From Peptococcaceae bacterium UBA2264 (GTDB lineage Bacteria; Bacillota; Desulfitobacteriia; Desulfitobacteriales; Desulfitobacteriaceae): a stretch of 23,144 bases of DNA. The stretch lies in the NCBI GenBank assembly GCA_002347475.1, contig DDXI01000091.1, positions 14,172 through 37,315 of the forward strand. The letters are read 5' to 3'. The translations under genes were made by a program, and so were the position numbers. The notes under the pieces were generated by a model, which saw only the letters and a list, made by a program, of their open reading frames with translations, made no database searches and was not told the origin of the DNA. Below are positions 7,748 to 14,824 of the stretch, piece by piece (within the stretch, counting starts at the first letter, position 1; each line of letters starts with the position of its first letter).

Positions 7748-7775
7748 ATTCTACTCCTTCTACAAATTGTGACAA
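7748..7775 (-). promoter_or_regulatory. Candidate sigma-A promoter for rpiB operon
   Basis: On the minus strand a TTGTCA -35 (7770-7775) and a TAGAAT -10 (7748-7753) are separated by 16 bases, each one mismatch from consensus. Transcription would start near 7741, so the 7-bp repeat array would lie at the start of the message. No other candidate stands out in the 249-base gap. Confidence 0.45.
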
Positions 7776-7943
7776 ATCCCTGCTTGAAAAATCGTTGAGG
7801 CCTGAATCAGCAGAAAATCCGAGTCATAATGTGCAGTTACATAGACATTATTATCCTTACATAGTTTAAACTCTTTCTCAAGATTATGCCACTAATTTAA
7901 ATTAAATATTTCACAAAAGCTTAGCACCAGATACTGCCTACAG

Positions 7944-8378
7944 TCAGACCAGCTTTTCCTTTACTGACAACAATAGTTCAGAAATAGTCCGGGCACATTG
8001 GCGATAAGATTCCAGAGAGCCGCCCCAGGGATCTTCAATATCACACCCCTGCTCACCCCAGGCTCCCAAAGAGCGCAGTTTGCCGCTGTATTGAGGATAG
8101 AGCAGACATAGCCTGAATTCGTGGGCCGAAGTCATGGGTATGATCCAGTCGGCCCAGGCCATCAGTTCCCCGGTGATCCTTTGCGAGCGATGGCCGCTCA
8201 GATCTATCCCCATTTCCTGCATTACAGCTGCCGCTTCAGCACTGGCCCCCAAGCCGTCCCTGGCTGCCAGGCCTGCTGATCCCACCTCTTCACAGCCAAA
8301 AATGACCCGGGCCAGCCCTTCAGCCATAGGACTGCGGCAAGTATTTCCGGTACAAACAAAAAGCAATTTTGCACTCAT
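7944..8378 (-). CDS. ywlE: Low-molecular-weight protein phosphatase, YwlE-type arginine phosphatase
   Basis: This 144-residue phosphatase has the P-loop CTGNTCRS: nucleophile Cys9, Thr13 and Arg15 (numbered from the ATG at 8378). The general-acid loop is EDPWGGSLESY. In Bacillus YwlE the threonine at this P-loop position, in place of the Ile of tyrosine phosphatases, confers preference for phosphoarginine, so the predicted role is to reverse McsB protein-arginine phosphorylation. That transfer is inference from family knowledge. I prefer the ATG at 8378 over the TTG one codon earlier. It lies 63 bases after sua5, the same neighbourhood as in Bacillus, and is probably the last gene of its operon. 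No clear terminator follows. Confidence 0.92.
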   Translation of the reverse strand: MSAKLLFVCTGNTCRSPMAEGLARVIFGCEEVGSAGLAARDGLGASAEAAAVMQEMGIDLSGHRSQRITGELMAWADWIIPMTSAHEFRLCLLYPQYSGKLRSLGAWGEQGCDIEDPWGGSLESYRQCARTISELLLSVKEKLV

Positions 8379-8441
8379 CAACTCATCTCTCCCTAATGCT
8401 TCTGAAAAAGAACAGCAGCTGTCATCTGCCGCAGTTTGTTT

Positions 8442-9488
8442 CTATACTCTGATGATCTTCTGGCCGGCAGCTTTTTGCAGGCGATTCATTATCGCCATCC
8501 CCAGCCCGCTTTCTTCTACTCCCTCTGCCAGAATAACCTCAATTCCCTGTTCATCGCATAATCTCAGTCCTTGGAAAAGATTAACGCCGACCTCCTCCGG
8601 CAGTTTTTGCGAACCGAGCACAAAAAGCAGGTCCGGCCGCCCGCTCTCCAGCAGGGGAGCGCTCTCGGCGGTACAAAGGATAGCCACTTTTTGTGAGTTA
8701 GCCTGAGCCTTCCGGGTTTCTGTCAGGATGCGGGCAATCACTCTTTCGCTTGGCCCCAAAATTAGCAGCAGCTCACCATTGGGAGCATAATGCCGGTATT
8801 TCATACCGGGAGCTTTGGGAGCCTGGCGGGGAGCCGGCTGATCAACCTCAACTTCTCCCAAAACCTTTTGCAGTTCCTCCCTGGTAACTCCTCCCGGACG
8901 GAGGATCGTCGGTATTTGGCCGCTGAGATCCAGCACGGTAGATTCCAAACCAACCTGGCAGCGGCCGGCATCAATTATTAGTTTGATTCGGCCCTGCAAA
9001 TCCTGCCAGACATGTTCTCCGCTGGTTGGACTCGGTTTTCCCGAAATATTGGCACTGGGAGCAGCAATGGGAAGTCCCGTCAGTTCGATCAAAGCCAGGG
9101 CCACCGGATGCCTGGGCATACGAATAGCCACTGTTTCCAGACCGCCGGTAACCACAGCGGGAACTAAGGCTTTTTTGGGCAAAACAAGGGTCAGGGGCCC
9201 GGGCCAAAAAGTTCGCATGCAAATCTCGGCGGCTTCGTTCCAGGAAGCGATAACAGTATCAGCAATAGTCCGGTTAGAGACATGAACAATCAAAGGATTA
9301 TCCGGCGGTCTCCCTTTGATCTCAAAGATTTTGGCACAAGCCCGGGCATCCAGGGCATTGGCCCCTAAACCGTAAACAGTTTCCGTGGGAAAAGCCACAA
9401 CTTCCCCGCTGTGCAGCAAATCAGCAGCCTCGGCCAGCAGCTTCAAGTCCGGATTTGTTTGGTCAATATAAATTCTTTTGGTTTTCAT
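8442..9488 (-). CDS. ywlC: L-threonylcarbamoyladenylate synthase (Sua5, two-domain)
   Basis: The enzyme makes threonylcarbamoyl-AMP from threonine, bicarbonate and ATP, the first step of the tRNA t6A37 modification. The N-terminal YrdC domain (about 14-205) shows FPTETVYGLGANA, KGRPPDNPLIVHV, AIRMPRHP and APSANISGKPSPT. The C-terminal Sua5 domain (about 225-348) follows after the linker that contains SPGMKYRHYAP-like PGMKYRHYAP. At 348 residues it is the long Sua5 form rather than short TsaC. The ATG at 9488 uses a GGAGTGAG site that overlaps the end of prmC, 5 bases upstream. Confidence 0.96.
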   Translation of the reverse strand: MKTKRIYIDQTNPDLKLLAEAADLLHSGEVVAFPTETVYGLGANALDARACAKIFEIKGRPPDNPLIVHVSNRTIADTVIASWNEAAEICMRTFWPGPLTLVLPKKALVPAVVTGGLETVAIRMPRHPVALALIELTGLPIAAPSANISGKPSPTSGEHVWQDLQGRIKLIIDAGRCQVGLESTVLDLSGQIPTILRPGGVTREELQKVLGEVEVDQPAPRQAPKAPGMKYRHYAPNGELLLILGPSERVIARILTETRKAQANSQKVAILCTAESAPLLESGRPDLLFVLGSQKLPEEVGVNLFQGLRLCDEQGIEVILAEGVEESGLGMAIMNRLQKAAGQKIIRV

Positions 9489-9493
9489 TTATC

Positions 9494-10330
9494 TCACTCC
9501 ATTAAAACAACCCTGTCCCGCCCGGCTAAATCAGGAAAAACTGTTGTTTTAAAATCCCGATTTTCAAAAATCTTCTGTACCTGCCTGCCTTGATCCCAAC
9601 CGATCTCCATTAAGATCCTGCCTCCTGTTTTCAATAAAGGCGGAGCCTCCAGGGCCAAGCGCCGGTAGAAGTCCAGACCATCAGTACCACCCCGAAAAGC
9701 CAAGTCCGGTTCAAAAAAAATCTCCGGCTGACATTCCTCATAAGCCCGGGTAGAGACGTAGGGGGGGTTGGTAATGATCCAGTCCCATTGTTCCCGCTCC
9801 GCTGTGTTCAGAAAATCGCCTTGGCGCCAATCCACCTGCACACCCAGACGCGCGGCATTGGCAGCAGCAACCTCTAAGGCCAGGGCCGACAAGTCTGTTC
9901 CCACTACCTGAGTCTGAGGCCGGTAAAAGGCAATGGCGATAGCCAGCGCCCCGCTGCCTGTGCAGAGATCCAGGATCCGGGGAAAGGTTTCCCCCTTATC
10001 ATTATTCAGTAAATCCAGCAATTTCTCCACCAGGATCTCGCTGTCGGGCCGGGGAATCAGGACCCGCTCATCCACATAAAAATCTAATCCCATAAATTCC
10101 TGGCGCTGCAGGATATATTGCAGAGGCTCCCTGCTCTGGCGGCGCTCAATCAGCACCTGGCAGTCCCTGATCTCAGTTTCAGTTAAAACCCGCTCAAAAT
10201 CACCATACAGCTCAGACCGGGTCAGACCCAGTACTGCTGCCAGCAATAAATCTGCCTCAAAACGCGCCCCGGCCACACCGGCGGCCTCCAGTATGAGAGT
10301 GCTTTCATGGAGCAGTTGTAAAATCTTCAT
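9494..10330 (-). CDS. prmC: Peptide chain release factor N5-glutamine methyltransferase
   Basis: This SAM-dependent methylase modifies the glutamine of the GGQ motif in release factors. The SAM-binding motif DLCTGSGALAIA begins at 121 and the catalytic NPPY is at 188-191. The N-terminal helical domain recognises the release factor. The length of 278 residues is typical. Its ATG overlaps the prfA stop (bases 10327-10330), so the enzyme is coupled to its own substrate, an arrangement common across bacteria. Confidence 0.97.
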   Translation of the reverse strand: MKILQLLHESTLILEAAGVAGARFEADLLLAAVLGLTRSELYGDFERVLTETEIRDCQVLIERRQSREPLQYILQRQEFMGLDFYVDERVLIPRPDSEILVEKLLDLLNNDKGETFPRILDLCTGSGALAIAIAFYRPQTQVVGTDLSALALEVAAANAARLGVQVDWRQGDFLNTAEREQWDWIITNPPYVSTRAYEECQPEIFFEPDLAFRGGTDGLDFYRRLALEAPPLLKTGGRILMEIGWDQGRQVQKIFENRDFKTTVFPDLAGRDRVVLME

Positions 10331-11397
10331 TTGACCTCAGCCTTTAAACGTTCAGTTTGATCAGACATATTCAAGGCCTGGATAATTTCTTCCAGATCAC
10401 CCAGCAGAATTGTTTCCAGGCGGTGGAGAGTCAACCCTATACGGTGATCTGTGACCCTGCCCTGAGGATAATTGTAAGTCCTGATCCTTTCGCTGCGGTC
10501 TCCTGTCCCAACCTGACTTTTCCGTTCGGAAGCTTGTGCCCCGGTCTTCTCTTCCTGTACTTTTTCCAGCAGCCTGGCCCTCAGGACACGCATAGCCTTA
10601 TCTTTATTCTTAAGCTGAGATTTCTCATCCTGGCAGGAAACAACCAGCCCCGTCGGCAGATGAGTAATCCGCACTGCCGACTGAGTTGTATTGACTGATT
10701 GTCCGCCTGGCCCACTGGAGCAAAAAATATCGATTCGCAGGTCATTGGGGCCAATTTCTACATCTACTTCCTCGGCTTCAGGCAGCACTGCTACTGTCGC
10801 GGTGGAAGTATGGATTCTTCCCCCAGACTCAGTGGTCGGAATACGCTGAACACGATGGACGCCGCTTTCAAATTTAAGTTTACTGTAAGCTCCAAAACCG
10901 TCTATCAGGAAAATTATTTCCTTAAATCCGCCGATATCCGTATAACTGGCACTAAGAAGTTCCGTTTTCCAACCCTGCTGTTCCGAATAACGGCAGTACA
11001 TTTTATATAAAACACCGGCAAACAGAGCCGCCTCTTCTCCACCGGCCCCGGCCCGGATCTCCATAATAACGTTTTTCTCATCATTAGGATCTTTGGGCAG
11101 CAAGAGGACCTTCATAACATTCTCCAGTTCTGTACAGTGGTGGAGCAAATCTGCCCGTTCTGTTTCGGCCATCTCCCGCAATTCAGGATCCAGGTTTTCT
11201 TTCAAAAGGTCTTCAGTTTCCGCCAGTTGCCTGACATATTCCTTATATTCCCTGTATTTGGCAACAACATCAGCTATAGCAGACTGAGCTTTGGCATGCT
11301 TTTGCCATTCACTCTGATTTGCAATCATTTCCGGATCGCTGAGAAGGCTGCTGAGTTCATCGTATCTTCCTTCAATTTCCTTTAATTTATCTAACAT
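10327..11397 (-). CDS. prfA: Peptide chain release factor 1
   Basis: RF1 terminates translation at UAA and UAG. The tripeptide recognition element PxT is present as Pro187-Thr-Thr189 within RIPTTESGGRIHTS, identifying RF1 rather than RF2. The catalytic GGQ is at 231-233 in SSGPGGQSVNTT, and GAGGEEAALFAG at 117 is the domain-2 signature. The length of 356 residues is normal and no programmed frameshift is seen, as expected for RF1. The ATG at 11397 follows GAGGTG. It is followed at once by prmC with a 4-base overlap. Confidence 0.98.
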   Translation of the reverse strand: MLDKLKEIEGRYDELSSLLSDPEMIANQSEWQKHAKAQSAIADVVAKYREYKEYVRQLAETEDLLKENLDPELREMAETERADLLHHCTELENVMKVLLLPKDPNDEKNVIMEIRAGAGGEEAALFAGVLYKMYCRYSEQQGWKTELLSASYTDIGGFKEIIFLIDGFGAYSKLKFESGVHRVQRIPTTESGGRIHTSTATVAVLPEAEEVDVEIGPNDLRIDIFCSSGPGGQSVNTTQSAVRITHLPTGLVVSCQDEKSQLKNKDKAMRVLRARLLEKVQEEKTGAQASERKSQVGTGDRSERIRTYNYPQGRVTDHRIGLTLHRLETILLGDLEEIIQALNMSDQTERLKAEVK

Positions 11398-11459
11398 TTC
11401 TACACCTCAAATATTTATGTCAACTCCCGGCGCCTCAATTTCCAGCCCGGCAAAGGGCA

Positions 11460-12335
11460 TCAAGTCAGTTCCTGGCCCGATTCCAATACCCCACCCAGAG
11501 CAGCCAGGGCTACTTCAATCTGAGCATCATCCGGCTCGCGGGTTGTCATTCTCTGCAAAAACATGCCTGGTACAATCAGCCATTTAAGCCAGGGTGACTC
11601 CAAATGGTTGGCACTGAATTTCAGTATTTCATAAGCCAGACCAGCCACCACCGGCATTAATAAAATCCGCGATACAATCCGCCACCACAAAGGATGCAAT
11701 TCCAGAAAAGCAAAGACAAAGATACTCACTACCACAACGATCAGCAAAAAGCTCGTGCCACAGCGGGGATGCAGGGTAGTGAATCTGCGGGAATTTTCTA
11801 CAGTCAGCTCCTGCCCGGACTCATAGTTATAAATAACCTTGTGTTCGGCGCCATGATACTGAAAGACTCTCTGAATATCCTTAAGCCGTGAAATCAGGAG
11901 AACGTAGAGCAGAAAAACCAGCAAGCGAATACCGCCTTCCAGCATGTTCTGCCAGAAAACGCCCTGAACCTTCCCCTCCAACAAGTGGGCTGCACCGGTC
12001 GGTAAAGCTACGAACAATAAAACTCCCAAACCCAGGGCCAGTAAGACAGTCAGAAATATTTCCACAAATCCCAATTCTTCCTCATCTTCACCCACAGCTT
12101 TGTTAGCGGAAAAAGTCAGCACCTTGATTCCAAGTACCAAAGAATCGATCAAGGCGGCAAAACCGCGTAAAACAGGCAGTTTAAATAAAGGCTGGGAAGT
12201 CCAGGAAGTTACCGCCTGGCGGGAGACCTCGATTTCGCCGTTCGGCAAACGTACTGCAACTGCGTACTCCCGCGGGCCCCTCATCATAACTCCTTCAATA
12301 ACAGCTTGTCCCCCGTACTGGACCGGCTTACTCAT
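11460..12335 (-). CDS. DUF1385 membrane protein (YqhQ-like)
   Basis: This 291-residue member of the DUF1385/YqhQ family has no established function. The opening YGGQAVIEGVMMRGP is the family hallmark. The middle shows several hydrophobic segments (about 80-105, 125-150, 185-210, 215-235), and the stretch FQYHGAEHKVIYNYE followed by LHPRCGTSFLLIVV carries conserved His and Cys that look metal-binding. I prefer ATG at 12335, 10 bases after AAAGGTGG, to the GTG at 12347. It is the first gene after the rpmE terminator and sits 62 bases ahead of prfA, a linkage seen in many Clostridia. Confidence 0.9.
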   Translation of the reverse strand: MSKPVQYGGQAVIEGVMMRGPREYAVAVRLPNGEIEVSRQAVTSWTSQPLFKLPVLRGFAALIDSLVLGIKVLTFSANKAVGEDEEELGFVEIFLTVLLALGLGVLLFVALPTGAAHLLEGKVQGVFWQNMLEGGIRLLVFLLYVLLISRLKDIQRVFQYHGAEHKVIYNYESGQELTVENSRRFTTLHPRCGTSFLLIVVVVSIFVFAFLELHPLWWRIVSRILLMPVVAGLAYEILKFSANHLESPWLKWLIVPGMFLQRMTTREPDDAQIEVALAALGGVLESGQELT

Positions 12336-12448
12336 TTTAGCACCCACCTTTCGTATCCGAAGCTTGTAATACCTATTCCTGAACTGGGCTCGCTGTACCT
12401 GAACATCAGCCTTGGCGCTTCGTATATTACACTACTCCATTGTATTAC

Positions 12449-12480
12449 GTAAAAAGCAGAGCGAGCGCTCTGCTTTTTAC
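12449..12480 (-). terminator. Intrinsic terminator after rpmE
   Basis: A perfect 14-bp stem (12449-12462 with 12467-12480) closes a 4-base loop. Its outer end carries A5 and T5, so it has a T run on either strand. It lies 25 bases past the rpmE stop and separates rpmE from the DUF1385 operon. Confidence 0.88.
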
Positions 12481-12505
12481 TCGTCAACGACTTGCACCGT
12501 TGTTA

Positions 12506-12703
12506 TTACATCCCGTATTTCTTTTTGAAGCGATCAACTCGTCCGCCTGTGTCTACAAAACGCTGAACACCTGTATAAAAGGGATGACATTTCGAACAAA
12601 TTTCCACTTTAATATTCTTCCTGGTGCTGGCAGTTTTGATTACCTCACCACAAGAACAGGTAATGGTAGTTTCCTCGTATTTAGGATGAATTTTTTCTTT
12701 CAT
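12506..12703 (-). CDS. rpmE: 50S ribosomal protein L31, zinc-binding form
   Basis: This 65-residue L31 starts MKEKIHPKYEE. It has the zinc ligands Cys16, Cys18, Cys36 and Cys39 (CSC and CSKC), so it is the zinc-containing form rather than the Cys-less paralogue made under zinc starvation. The reading frame is open to 12742, but the ATG at 12703 after AAGGTGA gives the conserved N-terminus. It appears to be a single-gene unit: a promoter lies at the end of glpX, a hairpin at the predicted 5' end, and a strong terminator follows. The rho gene that often adjoins rpmE in Firmicutes is not here. Confidence 0.96.
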   Translation of the reverse strand: MKEKIHPKYEETTITCSCGEVIKTASTRKNIKVEICSKCHPFYTGVQRFVDTGGRVDRFKKKYGM

Positions 12704-12745
12704 GAAGTCACCTTCTTTCCCCTGGGAACAATAGTCAGTCAAGCC

Positions 12746-12782
12746 TTAACCAACCGCCCTTTTTCAGCTTCAGATTGGTTAA
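12746..12782 (-). promoter_or_regulatory. 5'-end hairpin of the rpmE message, candidate L31 leader
   Basis: TTAACCAA (12746-12753) is exactly complementary to 12775-12782, leaving a 21-base loop. With the predicted start near 12784, this stem would form the first 40 bases of the rpmE message, about 45 bases ahead of the start codon. L31 autoregulatory leaders have been proposed in several bacterial groups. Whether this matches them is not tested here. Confidence 0.4.
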
Positions 12783-12790
12783 CTTTAAAC

Positions 12791-12820
12791 ATTCTAGCAT
12801 AAGAATCAGTCAGAGGTCAA
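12791..12820 (-). promoter_or_regulatory. Extended -10 promoter for rpmE
   Basis: On the minus strand TTGACC (12815-12820) and TAGAAT (12791-12796) are 18 bases apart, each one mismatch from consensus, and TGC directly before the -10 makes an extended -10. The -35 lies in the last codons of glpX and the -10 just past its stop, so rpmE can be expressed independently. Confidence 0.55.
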
Positions 12821-13792
12821 GAGGACACCTTTAATCATATTCCTGGGTTTCTTGGCAAAACAGTGTCTGGCTTCAATGAAGCGCACTGTGCCGGTTTTTC
12901 CCCTCATGACTATAGTATGGGTTGTAGCCCCTTGCGGGGTAAAGATTACGCCCCGCAAGAGATGACCTTCTGTAATACCTGTAGCTACAAAAAAAACGTC
13001 CTCACTTTTAACCATATCGTTCAAGGTCAATAATTTATTGATATCTTCAATACCCATAGCCTTGGCCCGGGTGATCTCGCTGTCATTTTCCGGCCAAAGC
13101 CTGCCCTGCATTTCTCCGCCAACACTGCGCAAAGCAGCTGCAGCCAGTATCCCTTCCGGAGCCCCGCCGATTCCCATCATTATATCTACCCCTGTGCCTT
13201 CAATAGCACAGGCTACAGCAGGCGAAACATCACCATCGGTAATCAGTCTGATCCGGGCCCCGCAATCCCGGACATCCTGTATAAGTTTCCGGTGACGCGC
13301 CCGGTCCAAAATCACAACTGTCAAATCATTTATTTCTTTATTCAGAGCATCAGCTACGTTCCTTAAATTCTCCCGCACCGGGGCATCCAGATGAACCCGT
13401 CCCACCGCTGCCGGACCAACGGCGATCTTGTCCATATACATATCCGGCGCATTCAGCAAGACACCTTTGTCAGCAATAGCCATAGTAGCAATAGCTCCGT
13501 TCAGTCCTTTAGCTACAATATTTGTTCCTTCCAAAGGATCTACGGCAATGTCCAGTTCGGGTTTATCACCGTTACCCAGGCACTCCCCTATGTAAAGCAT
13601 GGGAGCCTCATCCATTTCCCCTTCTCCGATAACCACTGTACCGCTTATATGCAATGTATCGAAAACAGCCCGCATAGCTTCCACTGCCGCATCATCGGCT
13701 GCTGTCTTATTTCCCCGCCCCACCCAGCGCGCTGCAGCCAAAGCAGCTGCTTCAGTCACCCTGGCAAATTCCATCGTAAATATTCTATCCAT
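12806..13792 (-). CDS. glpX: Fructose-1,6-bisphosphatase, class II (GlpX)
   Basis: The enzyme hydrolyses fructose-1,6-bisphosphate (and sedoheptulose-1,7-bisphosphate in some relatives) with divalent metal, a gluconeogenic step. Family motifs are present: VTEAAALAAARWVGRGNK at 12, GEGEMDEAP at 56 with metal-binding acidic residues, DPLEGTN at 85, DRARHRKLI and GIGGAPEGILAAAALR. The length is 328 residues, as usual. The ATG at 13792 follows GAGGGGG. It is separated from the transaldolase gene upstream by a terminator and 327 bases, so it likely has its own promoter, though I cannot point to one confidently. Confidence 0.96.
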   Translation of the reverse strand: MDRIFTMEFARVTEAAALAAARWVGRGNKTAADDAAVEAMRAVFDTLHISGTVVIGEGEMDEAPMLYIGECLGNGDKPELDIAVDPLEGTNIVAKGLNGAIATMAIADKGVLLNAPDMYMDKIAVGPAAVGRVHLDAPVRENLRNVADALNKEINDLTVVILDRARHRKLIQDVRDCGARIRLITDGDVSPAVACAIEGTGVDIMMGIGGAPEGILAAAALRSVGGEMQGRLWPENDSEITRAKAMGIEDINKLLTLNDMVKSEDVFFVATGITEGHLLRGVIFTPQGATTHTIVMRGKTGTVRFIEARHCFAKKPRNMIKGVLLTSD

Positions 13793-13962
13793 ATCTATAC
13801 CCCCTCAAATTTGATGTTTAATGTTTAAGTACAGCAATAATTATTATTTTTGTTTTCAAATAACTATACCGTATCAACATCTTAAATATGCATCATATTT
13901 GAACTCTTAAGGAAATTGTGTCATACTTTTTCGCGGCTTTCAAGTACCGTTAGTCACAACAG

Positions 13963-13991
13963 ACCAGGCCTTAGGCCTGAAATTGCCTGGT
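13963..13991. promoter_or_regulatory. Overlapping alternative hairpins upstream of glpX
   Basis: ACCAGGC (13963-13969) pairs exactly with GCCTGGT (13985-13991). The same left arm also takes part in a shorter CAGGCC-TTA-GGCCTG hairpin (13965-13979), so the two structures exclude each other. On the plus strand the longer one ends in TTTT, but no plus-strand gene precedes it. On the minus strand no T run follows. Confidence 0.35.
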
Positions 13992-14055
13992 TTTCAAACA
14001 TTATGTCAATCAGAGGTTTCCAGGAATAAATACTGGCTGCGCGTAAATAATGCAG

Positions 14056-14096
14056 AAAAGGCATTTACCTGCTCTGAGAAACGGCAGGCAAATGCC
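14056..14096 (-). terminator. Intrinsic terminator after transaldolase
   Basis: Arms 14060-14066 and 14090-14096 pair over 7 bp. After one mismatch a further 5 bp pair (14068-14072 with 14084-14088), leaving an 11-base loop. On the minus strand TTTT follows directly, then a second T-rich patch. It ends the pyrG-spo0F-transaldolase operon 23 bases past the last stop. Confidence 0.7.
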
Positions 14097-14119
14097 AGAT
14101 AATCTAACACTTATTATTT

Positions 14120-14758
14120 TTATAATTTTTTCCAATCGGCCAGGAATTTCTCAATCCCGGCATCTGTCAGGGGATGTTTGAAAAGCTGGAGCAAGACATT
14201 GTAAGGTAACGTGGCACAATCCGCCCCAATCTTGGCCGCTTCAGTCACATGCACAGGATTACGGATACTGGCAGCAATTACCTTTGTTGGCAGATCATGA
14301 ACAAGAAAAATATCGCAAATATCTTCCAGCAGCTGCAAACCGTTTTCTCCGATATCGTCCAGCCGCCCCAAAAAAGGACTGACATAAGTTGCTCCGGCTC
14401 GGGCTGCCAGCAAAGCCTGAACAGCACTGAACACCAGGGTGACATTGGTCTGGATATTCTCGGCAGCCAGAATTTTTACTGCCGCCAGGCCTGCTGCTGT
14501 CATGGGAATCTTGACGACAATATTGGGGTGAATTCCCGCCAGAAGCCGTGCTTCAGTCACCATCCCTTCCGAATTCAGGGCAATAACCTCGGCGCTGATC
14601 GGCCCGTCGACAATTCCCGTTACCTCACGCAAGAGACCATGAAAATCTTTTCCTTCCCGGGCTACCAGACTGGGATTAGTTGTTACCCCGGAGATAACCC
14701 CCATATTCCAAGCCTGTGTAATTTCCTCAATGTTTGCCGTATCTAAGAAAAACTGCAT
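14120..14758 (-). CDS. tal: Transaldolase, TalC/FSA-like short form
   Basis: This 212-residue single-barrel aldolase has TTNPSL at 26, the Schiff-base lysine Lys83 in VVKIPMT, and SPFLGRLDDIG at 127. Where E. coli fructose-6-phosphate aldolase has Tyr131 in APY, this protein has Phe129 in SPF, the state associated with transaldolase activity, so I favour sedoheptulose-7-phosphate/glyceraldehyde-3-phosphate exchange over F6P cleavage (inference). Annotation pipelines may name it fsa or talC. The ATG at 14758 follows AGGAGTG. It is last in the operon and functionally close to glpX and rpiB nearby. Confidence 0.92.
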   Translation of the reverse strand: MQFFLDTANIEEITQAWNMGVISGVTTNPSLVAREGKDFHGLLREVTGIVDGPISAEVIALNSEGMVTEARLLAGIHPNIVVKIPMTAAGLAAVKILAAENIQTNVTLVFSAVQALLAARAGATYVSPFLGRLDDIGENGLQLLEDICDIFLVHDLPTKVIAASIRNPVHVTEAAKIGADCATLPYNVLLQLFKHPLTDAGIEKFLADWKKL

Positions 14759-14824
14759 ACTTTTAACACTCCTGTTCGATTACGAAGCTAAAATCAGACT
14801 CAAATGAGCTTATCCTGCTCCGCC

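Larger units (their letters stand above)
13793..14119. other. Intergenic region between transaldolase gene and glpX
   Basis: I see no gene here. The right end holds the terminator of the pyrG-transaldolase operon (14056-14096) and the middle holds two mutually exclusive hairpins (13963-13991). From about 13800 to 13920 the sequence is very AT-rich, with scattered -10-like hexamers (for example TATAGT) but no paired -35 that I would defend. A glpX promoter is expected here. Confidence 0.5.

Noticed and set aside
7765..7890. A 41-codon open stretch on the minus strand between ywlE and rpiB that reads like protein (VYVTAHYDSDFLLIQAS).
   Set aside because: It has no ATG, GTG or TTG start with a ribosome binding site, and the candidate rpiB -35 overlaps its end. 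The resemblance to an M28 peptidase AHYDS motif does not continue. A decayed gene relic is possible but cannot be supported.
10327..11397. Possible programmed frameshift in the release factor gene.
   Set aside because: That feature belongs to RF2 (prfB). This gene has the PxT element of RF1 and a continuous frame.
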